Shown piece after piece: positions 7,732 to 17,445 of a DNA stretch of 64,000 nt. How positions within the stretch are numbered: position 1 is the first letter of the stretch; the number at the start of each line of letters is the position of its first letter. The notes below the pieces were generated by a model. It made no database searches, had not been told where the DNA came from, and worked only from the letters and a program-made list of their open reading frames with translations. Source of the stretch: Parvularcula oceani (GTDB lineage: Bacteria; Pseudomonadota; Alphaproteobacteria; Caulobacterales; Parvularculaceae); the NCBI RefSeq assembly GCF_000733125.1, contig NZ_JPHU01000003.1:295109-359108 (forward strand). The letters run 5' to 3'. The translations under genes were made by a program, and so were the position numbers.

Positions 7732-9341
7732 TCCGGCAGCTCTCCTGCCGCGAGTTCCCCGCCGATCAGCGTGAAGAGCGGCTCGGCCGCTTCCGGCCCC
7801 GCGAAAGGGTCGCCCCCGAAGACGGACAGATCGGCCGCCATGCCTTCGGCCACCTGCCCCCTCTCCTCTTCCTGCCCAAGCGCATAGGCGGGTGAGCGGG
7901 TGAAGATGCGCAGCGCCGCCTGTTCGGACAGGGCTTCCCGTCCCCGCCAGCCCGGCCCCTGAAAGCCTTCTAAATCGCGGCGCTGAGTGGCGGCATAGAG
8001 CTCGATCCTCGGATCGCCCTGCTCGACCGGCGCATCCGAGCCGCCGACCACCACCGCGCCCGTCGCAAGAAGGCTCGCCCAGGCATAGGCGCCGTCGAGC
8101 CGGTCATCGCCGAGGCGGTCGCTCGCGAAATGCAGATCGCCGATGGCGTGGCTCGGCTGCATGGAGGCGATGACGCCGAGGCGCGAGAAGCGCGGAATGT
8201 CCTCGGGCCGCACGATCTGGGCATGCTCGATCCGCCAGCGGCCGCCTTCGGGCATCGCGTCGGCATACCAGTCCAGGACCAGCGCATTGCCCCTGTCGCC
8301 GATCGCATGGGTGGTGACGCCCAGGCCCTTTTCCTGCGCTTGAGCATAATAGGCCTTCGCCTCCTCCTCCGAGATCAAGAGGAGCCCGCTCGTCGCGGCC
8401 TCGTCCGCATAGGGCGCGAAGAGCGCGGCGCCGCGGCTTCCGAGCGCGCCGTCGACATAGAGCTTCACGCCTGCCGTGCAGGCGCGCCCCGTCTCGTCGC
8501 AGCGTGGGCCTTCGAGCCCTGCGAGCGCCTCCGGCACGACATAGCTCGCGACCCGCAAGGGAAGACGCCCGCGCCGGGCCAGATCCTCGAGGATCGGCAG
8601 GTCCTCGGCGTCGACGGACATGTTGTGCAGGCCGGTCCATCCGCGCTCGGCATAGAGCCGGGCTCCGCGCTCCAGCGCCTCGCGGCGCCGCGCTTCGTCG
8701 AGGGCGGGCCGCAGATCCGCGACCAGCGCCTCGGCATTGTCGATCAGGAGGCCGGTCGCAGCCCCGCTCTCGTCGCGGACGATCCGCCCGCCTTCGGGAT
8801 CGGCCGTGTCCGCATCGATCCCGGCCATCCAGAGCGCGGCGGAATTGACGACCGCCGCATGGCCGTCGGCGCGGGTGAGGATCACCGGCCGGTTGGCGAC
8901 GACCGCATCGAGATCCTCCCGCGTGGGCATCCGCCCTTCCGGCCAGCCGGTCTCGATCCAGCCGCGCCCGGTGATCGTTCCCCGCGGCTTGTCCCCGGCC
9001 GCTTCGGCGAGGCGCGCCTGGAGTTCCTCGATCGAGGCCGTCCCTTCGAGGTTCAGCGTCATCTCGCGCAGACCGATGCCCAGAAGGTGCGCATGTCCGT
9101 CCGTGAGGCCGGGCATGGCCACCGCCCCTTCGGGCAGGACGATGCGGCACTCCGCCTCCACCTCCTCGGGCACGGCATCCGCGCGGCCGACAAAGGCGAA
9201 GCGGCCCTCCTCGATCAGCGCGGCCTGCGCCCTCTCTCCCGTTCCTGTCAGGATGTTCCCGAGGACCAGCCGCTGGTCGCAGTCCTGCGCCGCGGCGGGC
9301 GTCGCGCAGAGGAGAGAGAGGAGAAGAGCGGCACGGCGCAT
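7728..9341 (-). CDS. Exported amidohydrolase (YtcJ-like metal-dependent hydrolase)
   Basis: A 537-residue protein with a Sec signal peptide (cleavage after TPAAAQ, near residue 19). It has the amidohydrolase superfamily beta-barrel of the YtcJ/AepA group: the metal-binding G-H-A-H in MPGLTDGHAHLLGIG, KLYVDGALGSRGAALFAPY, THAIGDRGNALVLDWY, RIEHAQIV and GSDAPVEQGDPR near the C-terminus. Members hydrolyse amide or formamide bonds; the substrate is unknown. The export signal agrees with a periplasmic or surface role. It overlaps cmk by 4 nt. Confidence 0.9.
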   Translation of the reverse strand: MRRAALLLSLLCATPAAAQDCDQRLVLGNILTGTGERAQAALIEEGRFAFVGRADAVPEEVEAECRIVLPEGAVAMPGLTDGHAHLLGIGLREMTLNLEGTASIEELQARLAEAAGDKPRGTITGRGWIETGWPEGRMPTREDLDAVVANRPVILTRADGHAAVVNSAALWMAGIDADTADPEGGRIVRDESGAATGLLIDNAEALVADLRPALDEARRREALERGARLYAERGWTGLHNMSVDAEDLPILEDLARRGRLPLRVASYVVPEALAGLEGPRCDETGRACTAGVKLYVDGALGSRGAALFAPYADEAATSGLLLISEEEAKAYYAQAQEKGLGVTTHAIGDRGNALVLDWYADAMPEGGRWRIEHAQIVRPEDIPRFSRLGVIASMQPSHAIGDLHFASDRLGDDRLDGAYAWASLLATGAVVVGGSDAPVEQGDPRIELYAATQRRDLEGFQGPGWRGREALSEQAALRIFTRSPAYALGQEEERGQVAEGMAADLSVFGGDPFAGPEAAEPLFTLIGGELAAGELPE

Positions 9342-9412
9342 GACGAAATCCTCATTGCGGACGGTGCCCCGTCCTCTAGCCCTGTTCCTTCCGCCCTGTC
9401 AGCCCCGCCGTC

Positions 9413-10441
9413 TCAAAGGGCGCAGCCGACCGCCGTCTCCAGCCGCTCATGCCCCTCGGCGCGCAGGAGTTCGGGCAGCTCGCGGAGGATGCGGGGAACG
9501 AGCCCCGGCCCCTCATAGATGAGCGCGGTGTAGAGCTGCACCAGCGAGGCGCCGGCCGCGATCTTGGTATAGGCGTCACGGGCGGAGGCGACGCCGCCCA
9601 CCCCGATCAGCGGCACCGCGCCTTTCAGTTCCCGCGCGAAATCCGCGAGGACGCCCGTCGAGAGGGTGAAGAGCGGGCAGCCCGACAGCCCGCCCGTCTG
9701 CGCCTTGTGCCGGGAGAGCCCGTCGCGAAGGCCGATCGTGGTGTTCGACACGATCAAGGCATCGATGCGCAGGTCCCGCGCGACGGCGGCGATGTCGGCC
9801 TTGTCCTCGTCGGTCAGGTCCGGCGCGACCTTCAGGAAGACGGGCGTCTGCGCCCTCACTGCCAAGACGCGGCCCAGCAGCGCTTCGAGATCGCCCCGCC
9901 CCTGGAGCGCTCTCAGCCCCGGCGTATTGGGCGAGGAGATGTTCACGGTGCAGAAGGAGACGAGCGGCGCCAGCGCCTGATAGCCCGCGACGTAATCGGC
10001 GGCCCTGTCCTCGCTGTCCTTGTTGGCGCCCAGATTGATGCCGACGATCCCCGGCCGTCCCCGCCGCGCCTCGAGCCGACGGCGGACCGCTTCGAGCCCG
10101 TCATTGTTGAAGCCGTAGCGGTTGATGACCCCGCGCTCCTTGCGCAGGCGGAAGACGCGCGGCTTGGCATTGCCCGCCTGGGGCCGCGGCGTGACCGCGC
10201 CCGCCTCGACGAAGCCGAAGCCCATTCGCAGCGCCGCATCGGGCACTTGCGCATTCTTGTCGAAGCCCGCCGCCAGCCCGAGCGGGTTGGGGAAAGAGAG
10301 CCCGGCAAGCTCGGTTCGCAGGACCGCATCGTCCCGCGCCACCTTGGGGCCGAGCCCCGCGCGGAGAAGCGCGATCGTCGCCTTGTGCGCCGCTTCGGGC
10401 GGAAGCGCCGTCAGGGCGCGCGCGCCGAGATCGGCGATCAC
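9413..10441 (-). CDS. pyrD: Dihydroorotate dehydrogenase (quinone), class 2
   Basis: A 342-residue membrane-associated flavoprotein that oxidises dihydroorotate to orotate with ubiquinone. Motifs: NPLGLAAGFDKNA near residue 60, FVEAGAVTPRPQ, GINLGANKDS, TVNISSPNTPGLR (catalytic Ser of class 2 enzymes), KVAPDLTDED, VSNTTIG and IGVGGV-SA. The start GTG at 10441 overlaps the stop of the DUF952 gene by 4 nt (GTGA). An N-terminally longer frame exists but would lie antisense-like over DUF952 and is not PyrD-like. It ends a four-gene overlapped operon. Confidence 0.96.
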   Translation of the reverse strand: MIADLGARALTALPPEAAHKATIALLRAGLGPKVARDDAVLRTELAGLSFPNPLGLAAGFDKNAQVPDAALRMGFGFVEAGAVTPRPQAGNAKPRVFRLRKERGVINRYGFNNDGLEAVRRRLEARRGRPGIVGINLGANKDSEDRAADYVAGYQALAPLVSFCTVNISSPNTPGLRALQGRGDLEALLGRVLAVRAQTPVFLKVAPDLTDEDKADIAAVARDLRIDALIVSNTTIGLRDGLSRHKAQTGGLSGCPLFTLSTGVLADFARELKGAVPLIGVGGVASARDAYTKIAAGASLVQLYTALIYEGPGLVPRILRELPELLRAEGHERLETAVGCAL

Positions 10442-10800
10442 TTGGCCAGATCGCCGACGACCAGGAAATTGTTGCCCATGCCGCGCGTGAGCCTGAGGAC
10501 GCCCGCGACGCGGTCTGCTTTCACCTCGCCGTAATAGTGCGGGAAGCGCTCGCCGCCATGGCTGGCTTCCCATTTCAGGTCCTTGCCGAGATCCGCCTCC
10601 CTCAGGGCGAGCGCGAGAAGCCCCAGCGCCTCGCCGTAATGGCGCCGCGCCGTCTCCTGCACCTGATCGGGCCCCGAAAGGTGGAAGAAGCCGTCGCGCT
10701 CGTCATCGGCGTTCCAGGGCAGCGTGCCGCCGGACTGAGCCGCCTCCCACTCCTCCTTGCTCGCGAGGCGATAGACGTAGCCCTCTTCGAACGTCTTCAT
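10438..10800 (-). CDS. DUF952 domain-containing protein
   Basis: A 120-residue cytoplasmic protein of the DUF952 family, recognised by [36 protein letters not shown] and HYYGEV near the C-terminus. The fold is thought to resemble glutathione S-transferase-like or ADP-ribosyltransferase-like proteins; the function is unestablished. It overlaps RimBK upstream by ATGA and PyrD downstream by GTGA, so it is translationally embedded in this operon. Confidence 0.88.
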   Translation of the reverse strand: MKTFEEGYVYRLASKEEWEAAQSGGTLPWNADDERDGFFHLSGPDQVQETARRHYGEALGLLALALREADLGKDLKWEASHGGERFPHYYGEVKADRVAGVLRLTRGMGNNFLVVGDLAK

Positions 10801-12191
10801 GTGGCAGCCCTTCTTCTGCGGCGGACCAGGCTCGCCGTGCGTTTCTCGATCATGTCGAAGACCATGCCGGAGACATCCTTGCCGGAGGAGCGCTCAATGC
10901 CTTCGAGGCCGGGGGAGGAGTTGACCTCGAGGACCTTCGGACCGCTCTCGGACCGCAGGAGGTCGACCCCGGCAAGGCCCAGCCCCATGGCCTTGGCGGC
11001 CGCGACGGCGGCCTCGCGCTCGGCCTTGCTGATCCGCTCACGGACGGCGGAGCCGCCCTGATGCAGGTTCGAGCGGAACTCGCCCGGCGCGGCGGTGCGC
11101 TTCATCGCGGCGACGACCCGGCCGCCCACGACGAGGCAGCGCACGTCCTCGCCGCCCGATTCCTTGATGAATTCCTGAACGAGGAAGTCCGCGCGCAGGC
11201 CGCGGAAGGCCGAGACGACGGACTCGGCCGCCTTCTTCGTTTCGGCGAGCACCACGCCCTTGCCCTGGCTCGATTCGAGGAGCTTCACGATGATCGGCGG
11301 GGTGCCGATCAGCTCGATCAGGTCCTTGGTGTCCTTGGGGCTCGACGCGAAGGCGGTGGTCGGCATGCCGATCCCCTCGCGCGCGAGCACCTGATGGGCG
11401 TAGAGCTTGTCCCGGCTGGCCGCGATCGCGTCGGAGCGGTTCACCGTATAGGAGCCGATCGCCTCGAACTGGCGCACCACGGCGGTGCCGTATGCGGTGA
11501 TCGAGGCGCCGATGCGCGGGATCACCGCATCGTAATAGGGCAGCGCGCGGCCGTCATAATGGACTTCCGGCTTGCCCGCATTGATCAGCATGTAGCAGCG
11601 CTGGGTGTCGATGCATTCCACCACATGCTCGCGGTTCTCGCCCGCCTCGACGAGGCGAGAGGTCGAATAGGAATTCGGCTCGCGCGTCAGGACCGCGATC
11701 CGCAGGGACCGCTTGGACGGCTTCGCCTTGGCGAGCCGGTCATAGGCGTCATAGCCGAGCTGGCCCTGCTGATAGGAGGCGGTGGGCACGACCTGCGGCG
11801 GCTCGCCCGGAAAGGCCTCCAGCGCCTGCCGGCCGAGCAGCATGTGGAAGGCCATGCCCTCCCTGTCGGTCAGCGTGAACTGCACCTTCCATTCCTGGCC
11901 GCCCAGGCGCAGCGGCGTCTCGATGACATAGCGGGTCTCGACCTCGCCGTTCGAGCTCGTCACGTCGCGCCGGTCGATCACGTCCGCCGAGCAATAGACC
12001 TCCAGCTCCGGCCGCTCGGGCACGGGGTGGACACCGAAGCGCACCTTCTGCCGCCCCTTCGGTCCGAAGGGCTCGATCGTGAAGGCATGCAGCGCCGAGG
12101 TCCTGGCGCCGGTATCGACCTTCACCTTCATCGCAGGCAGGCCGAGCTTCGGCAGCGCGACCCATTCTTCCCAACCCAGCGTTAAAGTCAC
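10797..12191 (-). CDS. RimB-RimK fusion: retropepsin-like protease domain plus ATP-grasp glutamate ligase
   Basis: A 464-residue two-domain protein. Residues 1-150 are a RimB/DUF785-type retropepsin-like domain, with the catalytic [12 protein letters not shown] (D26-T-G) and LLGRQALE. Residues 165-455 are RimK ATP-grasp: [41 protein letters not shown], the glycine-rich [29 protein letters not shown] and [14 protein letters not shown]. In enterobacteria RimK adds glutamates to ribosomal protein S6; in pseudomonads RimA/RimB modulate RimK. Fusion places ligase and protease in one chain. The start GTG 12191 overlaps the TerB stop by 4 nt. Confidence 0.92.
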   Translation of the reverse strand: MTLTLGWEEWVALPKLGLPAMKVKVDTGARTSALHAFTIEPFGPKGRQKVRFGVHPVPERPELEVYCSADVIDRRDVTSSNGEVETRYVIETPLRLGGQEWKVQFTLTDREGMAFHMLLGRQALEAFPGEPPQVVPTASYQQGQLGYDAYDRLAKAKPSKRSLRIAVLTREPNSYSTSRLVEAGENREHVVECIDTQRCYMLINAGKPEVHYDGRALPYYDAVIPRIGASITAYGTAVVRQFEAIGSYTVNRSDAIAASRDKLYAHQVLAREGIGMPTTAFASSPKDTKDLIELIGTPPIIVKLLESSQGKGVVLAETKKAAESVVSAFRGLRADFLVQEFIKESGGEDVRCLVVGGRVVAAMKRTAAPGEFRSNLHQGGSAVRERISKAEREAAVAAAKAMGLGLAGVDLLRSESGPKVLEVNSSPGLEGIERSSGKDVSGMVFDMIEKRTASLVRRRRRAAT

Positions 12192-12622
12192 TCCGCGCCT
12201 TCCACCGTCATGTGGCGGGCCCGCGCGGCATGCTCGATCGCCGCCGCGCCGTCATCGGAGACATCCAGAGCGTCGCGGACGAGTTCGAGGATGCGGATCT
12301 CTTCCATGTTCAGCGCCTCGTCGGCGGTGACCACGTCGACGGCGGCGGCATAGGCGGTTTCGCCGAGATGGGAGGGCAGCGCCGCCGCCACGGCCTCGAT
12401 CACCTTGTGCAGGCCGCCTTCCGACGCCATCAGCGCCCCGGCCTTTTCGGAGGTCTCGACGAGGTTCTGCTCGTCGGCGGGCGAGAAGAGCGGATAGGAG
12501 CGGACGACGCGCCCGATGGTGCGCAGCTCCTTCTCGGTGATCATCCCGTCGGACGCCGAGGTCATCACCATCAGGTAGATGACTGCGTCCTGGGGGCTCA
12601 AACTGACGACGGATTCGGCCAT
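12188..12622 (-). CDS. TerB family tellurite-resistance-like protein
   Basis: A 144-residue all-helical cytoplasmic protein of the TerB/DjlA-N type: [33 protein letters not shown] with the acidic metal-binding helix pair, then [26 protein letters not shown]. TerB proteins bind metal at the membrane face and are linked to stress responses. No other ter genes are present, so tellurite resistance is not implied. It is the first gene of the TerB-RimBK-DUF952-PyrD operon. Confidence 0.85.
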   Translation of the reverse strand: MAESVVSLSPQDAVIYLMVMTSASDGMITEKELRTIGRVVRSYPLFSPADEQNLVETSEKAGALMASEGGLHKVIEAVAAALPSHLGETAYAAAVDVVTADEALNMEEIRILELVRDALDVSDDGAAAIEHAARARHMTVEGAE

Positions 12623-12678
12623 AGGTGCATCCTGGACTAGATGGCATCACCTGCTAGTCGGCTCGCGCCGCCGCCGCA

Positions 12679-14325
12679 ATGCCCCCACTTCGCTTCGAGA
12701 GTACCGTTTTGACCGATACCGACTTCACCGCAGAGGACTTCGAGGCCGCGAAAAGCTGGCCCTTCCAGGAGGCGCGCAGCCTGATCAAGCGCCTCGACCA
12801 GATGGAGAAGCAGGGCAAGCCGAAGGACGGGCCGGTCGTCTTCGAGACGGGCTACGGCCCCTCCGGCCTGCCGCATATCGGCACGTTCGGCGAGGTCGCG
12901 CGGACCTCCATGGTCCGCAACGCCTTCGAGGCGCTGACCGGCCGGCCCTCCAGGATCGTCTGCTTCTCGGACGACATGGACGGGTTGCGCAAAGTGCCGC
13001 CGAACCTGCCAAATCAGAGCCTTCTCGAGCAGAACCTGCAAAGACCGCTCTCCTCAATCCCCGACCCGTTCGGCACGCATGAGAGCTTCTCGGCGCACAA
13101 CAATGCCCGGCTACGGGAATTCCTCGACCGTTTCGGCTTCGAATACGAATTCGTCTCGGCCACCGACGCCTACCGGTCGGGGCGCATGGACGATGCGATG
13201 ATGCGCATGCTCGAGGTCTATGACGAGGTTCTGGACATTCTCCTGCCGACCTTGGGCGAGGAGCGGCGCGCGACCTATTCGCCGATCCTGCCGATCAGCC
13301 CCACGACCGGCCGCGTCCTTTACGTCCCCCTCCTCGAGCGCGATGCGGGCACTGGCGATGTCGTCTTCGAGGACGAGGATGGCAGCCGGGCGACGATCAA
13401 CGTCAAGGGCGGGGCGGCCAAGCTGCAATGGAAGGCCGACTGGGCGGGCCGCTGGTATGCCCTCGGCGTCGACTACGAGATGTCGGGCGAGGACCTGACC
13501 GAGAGCGTCCGCCTGTCCAACAGGATCGTGAAGGCGCTGGGCGGCACGCCGCCCGCGGGCTTCCAGTACCAGCTCTTCCTCGACGAGGAAGGCCGCAAGA
13601 TCTCCAAGTCCAAGGGGAACGGCCTGACGATCGACCAGTGGCTGCGCTATGCCGCGCCCGAGAGCCTCTCGCTCTACAACTTCACGGCGCCGAAAAAGGC
13701 CAAGAAGCTCTATTTCGACGTCATCCCCAAGACGGCGGACGAATACCGCACCCATGTCGAGAAATATGAAGGGCAGGAAGGCGCGAAGGCGCTCGACAAT
13801 CCCGCATGGCACATTCACCGGGGAGACGTTCCGGGCGTGGTCCCGCCGGTTTCCTTCGGCCTCCTCCTTAATATCGTGGATGCGGGCGGGATCGACGATC
13901 CAGCCGTGCTGCGCGGCTTCGTGCGCAAATACCGCCCGGGCGCGAGCGAGGCGGAGATGGCGGCGACCGAGCCGCTGATCGGCTATGCGATCAACTATTT
14001 CCACGACTTCGTCCTGCCCAAGAAATCCTATCGCGCCCCCACCGAGCAGGAAGCGCAGGCGCTCGGCATCCTCGCCGAGACGCTGGACGGCATGAGCGGC
14101 GAGGAGGACGAGGGCACGCTCCAGACGGCGGTCTTCGACGCCGGCAAGGCGGTGGAGTTCAAGAATCTGCGCGACTGGTTCCGTGCCATCTACGAGGTGG
14201 TGTTCGGCCAGAGCGAAGGCCCCCGCATGGGCCCCTTCGCCAAGATCTACGGCCCGAAAGAGACGGCCGAGCTGATCCGCGGCGCCCTCGCCCGCACCCA
14301 TCAAGAGGGCGGAACGGGCGCATGA
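12679..14325 (+). CDS. lysK: Lysine--tRNA ligase, class I
   Basis: A 548-residue class I lysyl-tRNA synthetase, the archaeal-type enzyme found in many alphaproteobacteria in place of class II LysS. The HIGH motif is in PSGLPHIG (residues 61-68) and the KMSKS motif is KISKSKG (307-313). It charges tRNA-Lys in the cytoplasm. The ATG at 12679 lacks a clear Shine-Dalgarno; a TTG at 12709 is a possible alternative start. Its last codons overlap the next gene by 4 nt (ATGA). Confidence 0.95.
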   Translation: MPPLRFESTVLTDTDFTAEDFEAAKSWPFQEARSLIKRLDQMEKQGKPKDGPVVFETGYGPSGLPHIGTFGEVARTSMVRNAFEALTGRPSRIVCFSDDMDGLRKVPPNLPNQSLLEQNLQRPLSSIPDPFGTHESFSAHNNARLREFLDRFGFEYEFVSATDAYRSGRMDDAMMRMLEVYDEVLDILLPTLGEERRATYSPILPISPTTGRVLYVPLLERDAGTGDVVFEDEDGSRATINVKGGAAKLQWKADWAGRWYALGVDYEMSGEDLTESVRLSNRIVKALGGTPPAGFQYQLFLDEEGRKISKSKGNGLTIDQWLRYAAPESLSLYNFTAPKKAKKLYFDVIPKTADEYRTHVEKYEGQEGAKALDNPAWHIHRGDVPGVVPPVSFGLLLNIVDAGGIDDPAVLRGFVRKYRPGASEAEMAATEPLIGYAINYFHDFVLPKKSYRAPTEQEAQALGILAETLDGMSGEEDEGTLQTAVFDAGKAVEFKNLRDWFRAIYEVVFGQSEGPRMGPFAKIYGPKETAELIRGALARTHQEGGTGA

Positions 14326-15707
14326 GGCTCGTCCGCCGCGGCGCCGCGCGGGCCGCGGCGGCCCTTTTCCTGCTGGCCGCCGCCCCTGCCCTCGCGCAGG
14401 AGGAGGCGCAGACCGAGCCCGATGACGGCATCACCGTCACCGAGGGCCCCATCGCCACGAATGGCGACGACCTGACGCCCGACGAAGAGATCGCGGCGCG
14501 CCTCGGCGATGTCTTCGGCGCCCTCTCCTCTCTCACCGCCGTCGAGGTGACGGTCCGGGACGGCGTCGTCACCCTGTCCGGGACCGTGCCCGACGGCGCG
14601 GCGGTCGAGCGGGCCGAGATCCTGGCGGCCAAGACCAATGGCGTGGTCGCCGTCGAGAACCGCCTCCAGCAGGACGTCTCGGTCGAGGGGCGCCTGACCC
14701 CGGCGCTGGAGCGCTATTCGGAGTTCCAGCGCAACGCCATCGCGCTCCTCCCCCTTCTCGCCATCGCCGCGGTGATCGTGACCGTCGCATGGCTTCTGGG
14801 CGTCCTGATCGGGCGGCAGAAATGGCTCTGGCGCCGGATGGCGAAGAACACGCTGCTGGTCGACCTGATCGCGACCGTCATTCCGATCGTCTTCGTCCTT
14901 CTCGGCCTCGTCTCCGCGCTCAACGTGCTCGACGCGGTGGCGATCCTGTCGGCCGTGCTCGGCGCGGCGGGCGTTCTGGGCCTCGCCGTCGGCTTCGCGA
15001 TCCGGGACACGATCGAGAACTTCATCGCCAGCATCATGCTGTCCCTGCGCCAGCCCTTCCGCGCCAAGGACTTCGTCGAGATCGACGGCCAGCAGGGGGC
15101 GGTGGTCCGCCTGACCTCCCGCGCGACGATCCTGATGACGCCGGACGGCAATCATCTGCGCATTCCGAACGCGCAGGTCTTCAAGGCGGTGATCCTCAAC
15201 TATACCCGCAACCCCGAGCGCCGCTTCACCTTCGCGCTCGGCATCGACGCCGAAGACGATCCCAAGGCCGGCATCGAGACCGGCCTCGATGCGCTGCGCA
15301 CCCTGCCCTTCGTGCTGGCGGAGCCCGCGCCGCAGGCCTGGATCGAGGAGGTCGGCGACAGCAATATCGTCCTGACCTTCGCGCCCTGGATCGATCAGCG
15401 GGAGACGGATTTCCTCAAGGCCAAGTCGGCGGCCATACGGGGCGTGAAGATCGCGCTCGAAGAGGCAGGCTTCACCCTGCCCGAGCCGATCTACCGCCTG
15501 CGCGTCGATCAGGTGCCCGAAGGCCTCACGCAAGGAGGCGCGGCGACGGTGCGGCGGCAGGATGCGCCGAAAGGCAGGCTCGCGGCGGCTGCGGCCGAGG
15601 ACACCTCTCCCGATCCGACCCTCGAACAGAAAGTGGAAGAAGACCGCTCCGACGCGAGAGGCGGCGACCTCCTCTCCGAACACGCCCCGACCGAATACGA
15701 CGCCTGA
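14322..15707 (+). CDS. Mechanosensitive ion channel (MscS) with N-terminal BON domain
   Basis: A 461-residue inner-membrane protein. A signal peptide (cleavage near ALAQ, residue 26) is followed by a periplasmic BON domain (about 48-115: VEVTVRDGVVTLSGTVPDGAAVE). Three membrane segments (about 138-160, 178-200, 203-222) lead into the Gly/Ala-rich pore helix LGAAGVLGLAVGFAIRD and the MscS beta domain (FVEIDGQQGAVVRLTSRATILMTPDG). The cytoplasmic C-terminus ends in a charged tail. It is expected to open under membrane tension during hypo-osmotic shock. It is coupled to lysK by a 4-nt overlap. Confidence 0.93.
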   Translation: MRLVRRGAARAAAALFLLAAAPALAQEEAQTEPDDGITVTEGPIATNGDDLTPDEEIAARLGDVFGALSSLTAVEVTVRDGVVTLSGTVPDGAAVERAEILAAKTNGVVAVENRLQQDVSVEGRLTPALERYSEFQRNAIALLPLLAIAAVIVTVAWLLGVLIGRQKWLWRRMAKNTLLVDLIATVIPIVFVLLGLVSALNVLDAVAILSAVLGAAGVLGLAVGFAIRDTIENFIASIMLSLRQPFRAKDFVEIDGQQGAVVRLTSRATILMTPDGNHLRIPNAQVFKAVILNYTRNPERRFTFALGIDAEDDPKAGIETGLDALRTLPFVLAEPAPQAWIEEVGDSNIVLTFAPWIDQRETDFLKAKSAAIRGVKIALEEAGFTLPEPIYRLRVDQVPEGLTQGGAATVRRQDAPKGRLAAAAAEDTSPDPTLEQKVEEDRSDARGGDLLSEHAPTEYDA

Positions 15708-15737
15708 GCGCGGCTCCGACGCCTCGCCGCGGCCGCT

Positions 15738-16544
15738 TCAGGCTCTCGTCCGCGGCGTGAATGTGGGATCGCGCCGCGCCGCTCCGGCCTCGAGCGCGGC
15801 GTAGAGGGCGTGCGCACCGGCGAGATCGGCGCTGATCTGCGGCCGCGGCGCGCTTTCCGGCTTCACGATCGTGCCCGCCCGGATCTTGGCCGAACCATCG
15901 CCGAACCCCCAGCGTCCGGTCGTCGGCGTCATGCCGTAGCGGGGCGCGAGCGGCTGGCGGAGCTGAAGGAACCCGGTGAGGCGGGCGAGCTCGCCCTCGG
16001 GATCGGCCCGCAGCGCATCGTAGCTGAGGGCGGCGAAGGGCACGTCGCCGGGCAGGGCGTCGAGGCTCGCCGACAGCTCCCGCAGGCGTTTTTCCAGATA
16101 GCGCACCGTGCCGGCCCGGTCCTTCCTGCCCTCCGAGGCGAACATGCGCTCGAGGCTCGCCGCATTGCCCTCCGGCTCCCGCAGGAGGAGGAGGACGTGC
16201 AGGCGGGTCGCCCGCGCGACCTCCGCGAGGTCGGGCAGGTAGCCCGCGTGGAGCACCTTATCCATCAGGTAGGAGCCATGCTCCGGCCAGCGATGCGAGA
16301 AGCGCAGCGTCCAGTAGGCGAGCTCGTCGAGGCGTTCGGGCCGGTCATAGACGAGATGCGCCTCGCCGAAGCCGGCAATGCCCGGATTGTCGGCCAGGAT
16401 ATGGGTGAGCAGGGTCGAGCCAGACCGCATCACGCCGAGGACCAGAAGCGTCCGGTCCTCATGCCGTCGGGCGATCAGGGGCCGCAGGGCGGCGAAGGCG
16501 AGTCTGTGGTGGGGGCGCATGTCCATCGCCCCCACCAACAGCAT
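15738..16544 (-). CDS. Sulfotransferase family protein
   Basis: A 268-residue protein with the PAPS-binding 5'-phosphosulfate loop LVLGVMRSGSTLLTHIL (residues about 34-50) and the 3'-phosphate region near LLLREPEGNAASLERMF. Members move sulfate from PAPS to sugars, lipids or peptides; the acceptor is unknown. It converges on the MscS gene (30 bp apart). A second, different sulfotransferase gene lies at 59802-60686. Confidence 0.85.
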   Translation of the reverse strand: MLLVGAMDMRPHHRLAFAALRPLIARRHEDRTLLVLGVMRSGSTLLTHILADNPGIAGFGEAHLVYDRPERLDELAYWTLRFSHRWPEHGSYLMDKVLHAGYLPDLAEVARATRLHVLLLLREPEGNAASLERMFASEGRKDRAGTVRYLEKRLRELSASLDALPGDVPFAALSYDALRADPEGELARLTGFLQLRQPLAPRYGMTPTTGRWGFGDGSAKIRAGTIVKPESAPRPQISADLAGAHALYAALEAGAARRDPTFTPRTRA

Positions 16545-16602
16545 CAGCGGCCGTTAGGGTTCCGGGCCGCGGCGTGGCGATCCGGAAAACGGCCGGCGCG
16601 GA

Positions 16603-17241
16603 TCAGCGGTTCGGCTGCGGCGTGACGCGCAGATAGGGCTTCACCGTCTTGTAGCCCTTGGGGAAGCGCTGCTTGATCTCGTTCTCATCGGTCAGGCTCG
16701 GCACGATGATCACGTCCTCCCCGTCCTTCCAGTCCGCAGGGGTCGCGACCTTGTAGCCGTCGGTCAGCTGGAGGCTGTCGATCGCCCGCAGGATCTCGAG
16801 GAAGTTCCGGCCCGTGGCGGGCGGATAGGTCAGCGTCAGGCGCAGCTTCTTGTCCGGGTCGATGACATAGACCGACCGGACCGTGACATTGGCGGCGGCA
16901 TCCGGGTGGATCATGCCGTAGAGGTCCGCGACCTTGCGGTCGCCATCGGCGAGGATCGGATACCAGATATCGGCGCCTTGCGTCTCCTCGATGTCCTTCA
17001 CCCATTTCTGGTGATCGTCGACGGGATCGACCGAGAGCGCGAGCACCTTGACGTTCCGCTTCTCCCATTCGTCCTTGAGGCGCGCGACCGCGCCCAGTTC
17101 CGTGGTGCAGACGGGCGTGAAGTCGGCGGGGTGGCTGAACAGCACGCACCACTTGTCGCCGATCCAGTCATGGAAATGGATCGTGCCCTGCGTGCTCTCC
17201 TGCGCGAAATCGGGAACCGTCTGTCCGAGAAGAAGTGTCAT
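16603..17241 (-). CDS. 1-Cys peroxiredoxin (Prx6 type)
   Basis: A 212-residue thiol peroxidase. The peroxidatic cysteine is C45 in HPADFTPVCTTE, and the Prx6-type C-terminal domain follows (DGEDVIIVPSLTDENEIKQRFPKGYK...YLR). There is no resolving Cys of the typical 2-Cys type, so reduction by glutathione or another thiol is likely. It detoxifies H2O2 and organic peroxides. The start ATG at 17241 has AAGGAGG just upstream. The frame stays open further upstream, but that part is antisense to the prkA region and not protein-like. Confidence 0.95.
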   Translation of the reverse strand: MTLLLGQTVPDFAQESTQGTIHFHDWIGDKWCVLFSHPADFTPVCTTELGAVARLKDEWEKRNVKVLALSVDPVDDHQKWVKDIEETQGADIWYPILADGDRKVADLYGMIHPDAAANVTVRSVYVIDPDKKLRLTLTYPPATGRNFLEILRAIDSLQLTDGYKVATPADWKDGEDVIIVPSLTDENEIKQRFPKGYKTVKPYLRVTPQPNR

Positions 17242-17445
17242 GATCGTGCCTCCTTGGCGATGATGATGCCCTTCGCCCTGTTGGCAGCGCCTGCGCGCGG
17301 CTGCCAGTAGGCGGGGGTACTGATAAAGGCAGTACGGATTTTTTTCCTCTGCCGTCCGTCTGATTTCCTCTGCTATTTCAGAGCCTTGACTTTTCCACAG
17401 CCGAATTGGGCGGCGCGGTGTGGCAAGCCCGCACTCGCAATCCGT

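Noticed and set aside
12188..12622. Tellurite resistance locus
   Set aside because: Only a TerB-like gene is present; no terC, terD, terZ or related genes.
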